From contig JABSRU010000026.1 in NCBI GenBank assembly GCA_013214965.1, forward strand, positions 1-64,000: a stretch of DNA of 64,000 bases. The letters are read 5' to 3'. The DNA comes from Gammaproteobacteria bacterium. GTDB lineage: Bacteria > Pseudomonadota > Gammaproteobacteria > Enterobacterales > Psychrobiaceae. Under the pieces are notes generated by a model. That model worked only from the letters and a program-made list of their open reading frames with translations, was not told where the DNA came from and did not search any database. Positions 57,363-64,000 of the stretch are shown one piece after another (position 1 is the stretch's first letter; the number at the start of each line of letters is the position of its first letter). The position numbers and the translations under genes are program-made.

Positions 57363-59198
57363 TTAAAAACCACATTGCTTACCTTGGTTTTTGGCTTTTA
57401 ACCAAGTATGTAATGGCGCAAAGTAATCTAAGATTGCCGTTGCATCCATTTGCTCATTACCGGTCAAAACTTTATACGCTTGTTGCCATGGCTGACTAGA
57501 GCCCATTTCTAACATGGTATTAAGTGCCTGCCCTGCTTCTTTGCTGTTATAAATTGAACAACGGTGGATCGGATCTTTGTTGCCAGCTATTTTACAAAGC
57601 GCACGATGGAATTCAAATTGTTGAATATGTGCTAAGAAATAACGAGAGTATGGCGTGTTCGCCGGTACGTGATATTTAGCACCAGGGTCAAAGGCATTAG
57701 CATTACGGACAATAGGTGCAGCGACACCTTGATATTTTTCACGCAATTCCCACCACGCTGTATTATAATTCTCTGGGGTAACTTCACCAGAAAACACTTG
57801 CCAGCGCCACTGATCGACCATTAAACCAAATGGAATAAACGCAATTTTCTCAAGCGCCATTTTCATTAATAAGCCAATATCTTTAGATTGGTCTGGAATA
57901 GAATCAATTAAACCAATTTCTTTTAGGTATTTTGGCGTCACAGATAAGGCAATCGTGTCACCAATCGCTTCATGAAAACCATCATTAGCACTGTTTTGGA
58001 AAAATACTGGCTGATCTTGATAAGCGCGTTGGTAGAAATTGTGTCCTAACTCATGATGAATCGTCGAAAATTCCTCACCAGTACGCTGAATACACATTTT
58101 AATCCGGATATCGTTCTTAGCATCTAAATCCCAAGCCGAGGCATGACAAATAACATCACGATCCTTTGGTTTAGTAAATAACGAACGTTGCCAAAAAGTC
58201 TCTGGCAGTGCGTCAAAACCTAACGAGGTGAAGAATGCTTCAGCCCCTTTAACCATTTTCACTTCATCATATTGATGAACCGCAAGCTGTTTAGTGATGT
58301 CATAACCTGGATCTGCATTTTTTGGTGCCACTAAATCGTAAATATTGCCCCACGATTGTGCCCACATATTACCCAGTAAATGAGCAGGAATAGGCTTATC
58401 TAGTGCAACTTTATCTTCGCCATAGGTTTGAGATAACTCAGAACGAACGTAACAATGAAGATCATCATATAGTGGTTTTACTTGACCCCAAAGGCGGTTA
58501 AGTTCTTTACCAAAATCATCAGCAGGCATGTCATAGTTTGAACGCCACATCGCCCCAAGATCTTTATAGCCCAAGCCATTAGCGCCTTCGTTAGCCAATT
58601 GAGTTTGACGAGTATATAACTCTTTCATGGGTACACTGATTTGACGCCAACCTTGCCATAAATCGAGTAATTCTTCGTAGTCCCGTGAGGTCGCCATTTT
58701 GGCCGTCATATCACCAAGACTTAATGTTTCACCGGACTTAGTTGTATAAGTACCTTTGCCATAAATACTGCCTAATTTAGCGCCTATTTCAGCCAATTCT
58801 GCTGATTTTTTAGAATCTTGTGGAGCAGGAATAACTAAGCTTTGCTTTAAGAAATTTAACTGACGACGTTGAGTTGGCGTCACATCAATTTGATCAAATC
58901 TCGCAGCGGCCACGGCATAAGCGACACTTGCTTCGGTTGCTTTTTGATTAGTAGTAGATGATAAAGCAGCGGTGTCTTCGGTAATGAAGTTTTGGTAAAT
59001 CCATTCTGCTCTGCTACTTTCAAGATTTAGCGCCACCAATTCTTTAGCCACTTTATCTAAGAAAATTTTAGCATCATCTGATGTTAATGTGCGTTGCTCC
59101 TTGGCAATCGCCTCTTGTTTTACCGGTGTATCATTACAACCAGTCAGTGACGCTGCAACAACCACAGCCAATGCACTCATTTTAAAATAATTATTCAT
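57363..59198 (-). CDS. Peptidyl-dipeptidase A (M2, ACE-like) lipoprotein
   Basis: A 611-residue M2-family zinc dipeptidyl carboxypeptidase, a bacterial homologue of angiotensin-converting enzyme. The zinc motif is HELGH (H382, E383, H386), with the downstream glutamate in NDGFHEAIGD. The N-terminal LTGC lipobox places lipid attachment at Cys21, so it should be membrane-anchored on the periplasmic side. The mostly helical remainder, with LFTKPKDRDVICHASAWD, is family-typical. It probably removes C-terminal dipeptides from imported peptides. It stands alone with its own terminator. Confidence 0.94.
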   Translation of the reverse strand: MNNYFKMSALAVVVAASLTGCNDTPVKQEAIAKEQRTLTSDDAKIFLDKVAKELVALNLESSRAEWIYQNFITEDTAALSSTTNQKATEASVAYAVAAARFDQIDVTPTQRRQLNFLKQSLVIPAPQDSKKSAELAEIGAKLGSIYGKGTYTTKSGETLSLGDMTAKMATSRDYEELLDLWQGWRQISVPMKELYTRQTQLANEGANGLGYKDLGAMWRSNYDMPADDFGKELNRLWGQVKPLYDDLHCYVRSELSQTYGEDKVALDKPIPAHLLGNMWAQSWGNIYDLVAPKNADPGYDITKQLAVHQYDEVKMVKGAEAFFTSLGFDALPETFWQRSLFTKPKDRDVICHASAWDLDAKNDIRIKMCIQRTGEEFSTIHHELGHNFYQRAYQDQPVFFQNSANDGFHEAIGDTIALSVTPKYLKEIGLIDSIPDQSKDIGLLMKMALEKIAFIPFGLMVDQWRWQVFSGEVTPENYNTAWWELREKYQGVAAPIVRNANAFDPGAKYHVPANTPYSRYFLAHIQQFEFHRALCKIAGNKDPIHRCSIYNSKEAGQALNTMLEMGSSQPWQQAYKVLTGNEQMDATAILDYFAPLHTWLKAKNQGKQCGF

Positions 59199-59297
59199 GT
59201 CATCTCTTTATATTTTTATAATCTAGTGCAGTATATAAAATTGTGAGTTGATGACCAATAATTTATTGATCATTATCTGCTAGCAAAGTGTCACCGA

Positions 59298-60776
59298 TTA
59301 TTTACGGATAATATTTGAGACCGCTTTAAGCCAGCCGACATATAGTGCTTGGCGTAAGTCATTATCAATGACGGGACTAAACTTTCGGTCAATATGACTT
59401 AACGTGCTCAGTTGTTCTAGATTGTTAAAGACACCAGCTTTAAGCCCAGCCATATACGCTGCACCTAGGGCCGTCGACTCAATCACCACAGGACGTTCAA
59501 CCTGCGCATTTAACATATCTGATAAAAATTGCAGAAACCATACATTGCCAGCCATCGCGCCATCGACCCGCAATGAATTAATAGTCATACCATCACTCAC
59601 CATTGCTTGCTGTATATCTCGGCACTGATAACAAATTGATTGCAATGCTGCGGTCACTATTTCATTAATGCCCGTGTCCCGCGTTAACCCAAATATTCCG
59701 CCCCGAACATCAGGTTCCCAATAAGGAGCGCCTAGGCCAGTAAAAGCAGGAACAAAATAAACCCCGTGGTCTAATGGTGTTTTCTGGGCTATCGATTGAG
59801 TTTGCTTAGCGTTATCGATCAATTTAAGACCATCCCTTAACCAATTAATGACGGCGCCAGCAATAAATATACTGCCCTCAACCGCATAGGTTACTTGACC
59901 ATCTAAACGATATGCCACGGTAGATAATAAACGATGTTGTGATATTGAGACAGTTTTACCAGTATTTAACATCACAAAGCCGCCGGTACCAAAAGTGCTT
60001 TTTGCCATGCCTGGTTCAAAACAACATTGGCCAAATAAAGCTGCTTGTTGATCTCCGATCATGCCCTGTATAGGAATAGCACCACCGAGTAGCTTTTCAT
60101 TGGTTAGTCCAAAATCGGAAGCACAATCCAGCACTTGTGGCATTAAACTTAAGGGAATATCAAACAAGTCTAGTAACTCTTTATCCCACTGTTGAGTGTG
60201 GATATTAAATAACATGGTTCTTGAGGCATTAGTGGCATCTGTTTTATGAGACTGCCCATTGGTTAACCGCCACAGGATAAATGTGTCAATCGTTCCGAAA
60301 GCTAATTCACCTCTTTGTGCACGCTGATAAGCATCTGGGATATTTTGTAGCATCCAATAAATTTTAGTGGCAGAAAAATAGGGATCAATCAACAAACCAG
60401 TTTTATCCGTTATTAAAGGTTCATGCCCCTGCTCGATTAACTCCTTACAATATTGACTGGTACGACGATCTTGCCACACAATCGCATTATATATTGGTAG
60501 TCCAGTTTTACGATCCCAAATGATTGATGTTTCTCGTTGATTGGTTATTCCGATGGAACAAATATCACTGGCACTAAGGTTAGATTTTTTTAACACCTCG
60601 ATCGAGGTCGCTAACACTGTTTCCCAAATATCTTCAGGGCAATGTTCAACCCAACCGTCTTTAGGAAAACGTTGTGGGTACTCTGTTTGAGCAATCTCAA
60701 CAATATTAGCTTGTTGATCAAAAATAATAGCTCTTGAACTGGTTGTCCCCTGATCGATGACTAAAATATTTGGCAT
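59298..60776 (-). CDS. glpK: Glycerol kinase
   Basis: A 492-residue FGGY kinase that makes glycerol 3-phosphate from glycerol and ATP. DQGTTSSRAIIFD opens the ATP-binding fold. NQRETSIIWD, WQDRRTSQYC and FGTGGFVMLNTG are family signatures, and the glycerol site sits around AIVWQDRR. The usual partners glpF and glpD are not adjacent in the window, unlike in most gammaproteobacteria. The region upstream, beyond the start, is occupied by mobile-element debris. That may have separated it from its former neighbours. Confidence 0.96.
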   Translation of the reverse strand: MPNILVIDQGTTSSRAIIFDQQANIVEIAQTEYPQRFPKDGWVEHCPEDIWETVLATSIEVLKKSNLSASDICSIGITNQRETSIIWDRKTGLPIYNAIVWQDRRTSQYCKELIEQGHEPLITDKTGLLIDPYFSATKIYWMLQNIPDAYQRAQRGELAFGTIDTFILWRLTNGQSHKTDATNASRTMLFNIHTQQWDKELLDLFDIPLSLMPQVLDCASDFGLTNEKLLGGAIPIQGMIGDQQAALFGQCCFEPGMAKSTFGTGGFVMLNTGKTVSISQHRLLSTVAYRLDGQVTYAVEGSIFIAGAVINWLRDGLKLIDNAKQTQSIAQKTPLDHGVYFVPAFTGLGAPYWEPDVRGGIFGLTRDTGINEIVTAALQSICYQCRDIQQAMVSDGMTINSLRVDGAMAGNVWFLQFLSDMLNAQVERPVVIESTALGAAYMAGLKAGVFNNLEQLSTLSHIDRKFSPVIDNDLRQALYVGWLKAVSNIIRK

Positions 60777-61482
60777 AATATCGGCCCCCGCACTTAAATA
60801 AAGATGATATAGATTAAAACTAACCTATATTTATACCCATGACCAATGGAAATACAATATTTAAGCGAGAGTTTAAATACTTAAGTGCAAGGACTTTGTT
60901 GAAGGTAAGTCATCGTGGTAGAGCGACCCATGACTAGGCCAGCTCCACACAGATCCAGACGTGCGGAACTATCGCATAGTATAAAGCCTCCCCCCTGTTC
61001 AGATCTAATATTTATTGGAGCGATACCAGCACTTCAGGGCGATGCAGGATGCAGTCCTTACTGCTGAAAAAATCGCTAATCTCACACTCCGACAAAGGCC
61101 CAACACCCGATACAGCTGGTTCGTAAACCTTGCCTGACTAGGACTTACACCCTGCAACATGATAATACAATGTAATTATGGTGCCTCCATTAGATCACAT
61201 CTTTAATGTAAATGGTAAAAGTTGGTTACATAGAGGGAGTTATAGAACTATAGGTGTCGCAATTCGGCAATACGGAACTGCTTAATGTTTGCACAATTAA
61301 TCCAATGACCTAACACAGAGCTTATGTGAGTTATCGTCATTTAGTTAATAAATACCTCTTTCCTCATCAGCCTTATCACGGTGGAGGTATTACCCAAAAT
61401 TTTTACTATTTTACTTAACTTAGGTATGCCAATGAAACTGATCTCATACCACCATTCTCTAACCTAATAACAGGAGAAAAAA
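60777..61482. other. 706-base non-coding region between glpK and the alkaline phosphatase gene
   Basis: The middle holds the putative intron remnant listed separately. The right part (61164-61482) shows no gene. It must hold the phosphatase promoter, but I recognise no PHO box. A strong ribosome-binding site, CAGGAG, lies 7 bases before the phosphatase ATG. Confidence 0.5.
60912..61163 (-). mobile_element. Putative group II intron remnant (no maturase)
   Basis: On the minus strand the last 100 bases resemble intron domains V-VI: a hairpin ACTAT-GCG-ATAGT, then CGCACGTCTGGATCTGTG, then a domain-VI-like stem GTGGAGC...GCTCTACCAC and an end in CGAT. Farther 5', GGGTGTAAGTCCTAG and GAACCAGCTGTATC resemble domain I pieces. 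No maturase ORF is present. The domain V stem is not canonical as I fold it, so this is a tentative assignment, and both boundaries, especially the 5' one, are uncertain. Confidence 0.35.
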
Positions 61483-63138
61483 ATGAAAAATAAAAAAATG
61501 TTATCTCTAATTGTTTGTAGTGTGCTTATCAGCGCCTGTAGCACCGAAGAAAAAATTGTTGAAGTGGAGAAAATTGTAAAGGTTGAACCGACTCCAGTCA
61601 CCAGCGTTAAAAATGTTATCTTAATGATCGGTGATGGTATGGGTGTTCAACAAGTTGGCTTGCTCGAAGATTACGCACGCCGCGCGCCTAACTCTATTTA
61701 TAACAGTGCCAACAATCAAACCGCATTATCTAAGTTTAGTAAGAACGGACTGATGGGATTGTCTATGACATCACCACACGGCGGTTTAGTCGTTGATTCA
61801 GCCTGCTCAGCAACACAATTAGCCACAGGCATGCCTGCTGGTTCAGAGATGATCGGGCTTGATAACAATGGCAATATCGTTAAAACTATTCTAGAAAGAG
61901 CCAAGGCAGCAGGCAAAGCAACAGGTCTAGTGTCAGACACCAGAATAACTCACGCCACACCAGCATCATTTGCCGCTCACCAACCTCATCGTTCGTTAGA
62001 AAATGATATAGCTGCGCAGATGATCGCCAGTGAAAGTGTTGACGTTTTATTTTCAGGTGGCGCACGTAATTTCTTACCTAGCGATATTAAAACCAATACT
62101 AAAACTCGCGACTTAATGAGCAAGTTGGGCGCATCGAGCAGCATCTATAAGAAATCAAAACGCCAAGATGACCGCAACATCATTACCGAAGCACGTGACG
62201 GGCATGGCTACAATCTTGTATTTGATAAAAAACAACTTACTAGTTATACCGGCGATAAAGTATTAGGCTTGTTTGCAAACTCATCGATGAGCGATGGCAT
62301 CGCTTACACTGCTTGTAAGAAAGCTAACAGCTGTACCCAGCCTTCTCTAACAGAGATGACGATGAAAGCACTCGATATATTGAGTCGAGATCCGGACGGA
62401 TTCTTCTTAATGATAGAAGGCGGCCAAATAGATTGGGCTGGTCATATTAATGATGCAGGTTGGATGCTACACGAACTGATTAAATTTGATGAAGCGGTTG
62501 AAGCAGTTTATCAATGGGTAAAAGATCGCGATGATACCTTGGTGATTGTCACCGCAGACCATGAAACAGGCGGCTTTGGCTTTAGCTATACCAGAAAAAA
62601 TTTACCAAAAGCGAAATCGCTATCTGGCGATGGCATGCTAGGCTATGATTTCCAACCGAAGTTTAATTTCGGACCGTTAGAAACCCTCGATGCATTACAT
62701 GGTCAAACCGGAACTTTCTACGACATGATGAGCCATGTTAATAGCGATTGGGATTTTAGCTCGACAACAGCTCAAGCATGGTCAGATGCGATCAACGCTT
62801 ATAGCCAAATCAAAGTAACCCCAAAACAAGCACAAGGCATTCCAGAGAGAGAGACCAACGAGTACTTTGTCGCAGATCATCCATATTTGGCGGCTGACGT
62901 ATTTCCTAAACTAAATGATTTTAAGGAGTTCTATGTTTATGGTGATGACCTTCATGGTAATCTCATGGGACGTGCCCTTGCTGCAGACCAAAACGTAATT
63001 TGGGGCACTGGTACTCATACTGCCGCTCCAGTACCAGTTTACGCATTCGGACCACAAGGCGTTATCAAACAGTTCTCAACCATGCAACATCATACTGATA
63101 TTGGTCAGAAAATGATCGCAGCACTGTTACCACAATAA
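61483..63138 (+). CDS. Alkaline phosphatase (PhoA-type), lipoprotein
   Basis: A 551-residue phosphomonoesterase. The signal ends in a lipobox (ISAC, Cys19), followed by a short acidic/basic spacer. The metal-binding aspartate is in MIGDGMG (about 51-57). The catalytic serine is S106 in VVDSACSATQLATG. FLMIEGGQIDWAGH, VTADHETGG and GTGTHTAAPVP hold the remaining metal ligands. It should release phosphate from organic esters at the cell surface. The gene is flanked by a putative intron remnant and by a decayed recombinase with an IS91-type element, so its locus has been disturbed by mobile DNA. Confidence 0.93.
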   Translation: MKNKKMLSLIVCSVLISACSTEEKIVEVEKIVKVEPTPVTSVKNVILMIGDGMGVQQVGLLEDYARRAPNSIYNSANNQTALSKFSKNGLMGLSMTSPHGGLVVDSACSATQLATGMPAGSEMIGLDNNGNIVKTILERAKAAGKATGLVSDTRITHATPASFAAHQPHRSLENDIAAQMIASESVDVLFSGGARNFLPSDIKTNTKTRDLMSKLGASSSIYKKSKRQDDRNIITEARDGHGYNLVFDKKQLTSYTGDKVLGLFANSSMSDGIAYTACKKANSCTQPSLTEMTMKALDILSRDPDGFFLMIEGGQIDWAGHINDAGWMLHELIKFDEAVEAVYQWVKDRDDTLVIVTADHETGGFGFSYTRKNLPKAKSLSGDGMLGYDFQPKFNFGPLETLDALHGQTGTFYDMMSHVNSDWDFSSTTAQAWSDAINAYSQIKVTPKQAQGIPERETNEYFVADHPYLAADVFPKLNDFKEFYVYGDDLHGNLMGRALAADQNVIWGTGTHTAAPVPVYAFGPQGVIKQFSTMQHHTDIGQKMIAALLPQ

Positions 63139-63291
63139 CGTCCTAGCCTCAGTTGTTCTTCAATATTCATGAAGTTCAGCTGGGTACATTGTTGAACGAA
63201 GCAGCTCCGCGGCAGAGTTTGTAGCGGCTAACTCATAACGGAATCCAGTAGTACCAATTTCTTTTTCCAAGGCAGTCAAAATATGAAGGTA

Positions 63292-63957
63292 ATCCCAAAG
63301 AACAACACCTTATTAATCTTCGCTTGCAAGGGATAGTCCCTCCACAATAGATGCTTATGCACGTGCCGTACGCCGTATCACTGATTTTTTTGATAAAACC
63401 CTGACATATTAACCACGCAAGATTTAAAAAATTACTTTCATGCACTGAGCCAAACGCATTCTTGGAGCACCATCAAACTCGATCGCAACAGCTTGCTGTT
63501 CTTTTATCGCCACACCCTGAATAAACAAAGGGAGTGGCTCAGTATTGTTAAGCCTCTTCAAGTCAAACGGCTGCCCGACATTTTGTCGTCATTAGAGGTC
63601 GCGCAATTAATTAGTCACACCAAGAAACAACGATACCAAGTGTTCTTCTTAACCCTATATTCCATGGGGCTTCGGCTCAGTGAGGGGTTAAATTTAACCA
63701 TTTTTGATATCGATTCAAAACTTATACAGATGCATATTCGCGATGGTAAAGGGGGCGTTCAAAAAGCGATTAAACAAGTCATGCGTGATTGTGGGATCAA
63801 TAAAAACATTAGCCCTCACTCGCTTCGCCATTGTTTTCCAACTCATTTGCTTGAGCAGGGGCTTGATTTACGTTCACTTTAAGCACTGCTCGGTCATGCC
63901 AGCCTAAACACCACCGCTAAATATACCCATTTAACGTCCGTCAGCGTGGGAGATTAA
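63292..63957 (+). pseudogene. Decayed tyrosine recombinase of an IS91-type module
   Basis: Joining frames restores an integrase. KEQHLINLRLQG in one frame continues, after a missing base near 63331-63334, as YSPSTIDAYARAVRRITDFFDK. After another missing base near 63394-63398 it continues as NPDILTTQDLKNYFHALS and on into the catalytic domain (SMGLRLSEGL). At DGKGG (about 63742-63755) the text jumps to VQKAIKQVM, apparently a deletion of some 50 residues. The HSLRH motif follows. A TAA at 63880 cuts the protein before LLGHASLNTTAKYTHL, which holds the catalytic tyrosine. The longest open part alone (63493-63882) is 129 codons, against about 290 for intact relatives. Confidence 0.85.
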
Positions 63958-63960
63958 CCC

Positions 63961-64000
63961 ATGAACCAATTTATTGAGCTCCTGCGAGAGCACAAAGATG
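63961..64000 (+). CDS. Start of an IS91-family transposase, cut by the window edge
   Basis: An ATG 3 bases after the recombinase remnant opens MNQFIELLREHKD, which resembles the N-terminus of IS91-type (HUH, rolling-circle) transposases. In these, a tyrosine recombinase gene often precedes the transposase. Only 13 residues are visible, so the family call leans on the context. Whether the transposase is intact cannot be seen. Confidence 0.55.
   Translation, partial: MNQFIELLREHKD

Noticed and set aside
61164-61482. PHO box upstream of the alkaline phosphatase gene
   Set aside because: No tandem CTGTCAT-like repeats could be found, so phosphate control by PhoB cannot be supported from the sequence.

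Overview
This is about 64 kb of chromosome from an AT-rich marine gammaproteobacterium. Alteromonadales, and within it a Colwellia/Thalassotalea-like lineage, fits best. That is an inference from several things seen: a monomeric NADP isocitrate dehydrogenase, the aroC-prmB-smrB-sixA and smc-zipA-ligase neighbourhoods, a TetR/MFP/RND pump operon, a DUF5916 outer-membrane protein and the low GC content. Most of the window is housekeeping chromosome. Mobile DNA appears mainly at the two ends.

Layout. 1-770: a tyrosine recombinase cut by the left edge (minus strand), with a 24-base perfect hairpin palindrome just upstream of it. 900-5260: a small unknown protein, a LEA14-like lipoprotein, a CheY-like receiver and icd. 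5350-9990: a GAF/GGDEF/EAL protein and oligopeptidase B. 10090-15116: an autoregulated tetR-MFP-RND efflux operon with a clear promoter/operator. 15163-20791: a tightly packed minus-strand operon prmB-aroC-MFS-epmC-NAD kinase-like-yfcL-VOC. It diverges from smrB, which converges on sixA. 22098-27219: an insulinase-family peptidase, tdk and etfBA. 27566-35782: creA-like lipoprotein, PspB-like and other small proteins, DUF2919, a divergent NAD-dependent DNA ligase, zipA and smc. 35953-39092: cysZ and a DUF5916 protein. 39132-45760: the thiamine operon thiC-thiDE-thiF-thiS-thiG-thiH behind a TPP riboswitch. 45825-48841: a secreted nucleotide pyrophosphatase-like enzyme and gamma-glutamyltranspeptidase. 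48912-52161: a copper operon (small Cys/His/Asp-rich exported protein, CopA-type multicopper oxidase, CopB, DUF2231 protein with His-rich tail) behind a CueR-type promoter with 19-base spacing. 52200-54060: a fagA-like gene and fumC behind a Fur box. 54149-60776: argA, a LETM1-like small protein, a ThrE-type exporter, a bacterial ACE-like dipeptidase and glpK. 60777-64000: a putative group II intron remnant, a lipoprotein alkaline phosphatase, a decayed tyrosine recombinase gene and the start of an IS91-type transposase.

How the genes fit together. Two metal-responsive units lie close to each other. CueR-controlled copper detoxification occupies 48.9-52.2 kb. A Fur-controlled iron-independent fumarase, which would replace iron-sulfur fumarase when iron is short, occupies 52.2-54.1 kb. 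The prmB/smrB/epmC group gathers three translation-related enzymes: L3 glutamine methylation, collided-ribosome mRNA cleavage and EF-P hydroxylation. I found no CRISPR array, prophage, rRNA, tRNA or recognisable defence system. I also found no clearly new multi-gene system. The most useful leads are the fagA-like/fumC unit, the copper operon with its uncharacterised first gene, the divergent DNA ligase at the canonical ligA locus, and the decayed mobile elements around the alkaline phosphatase gene.
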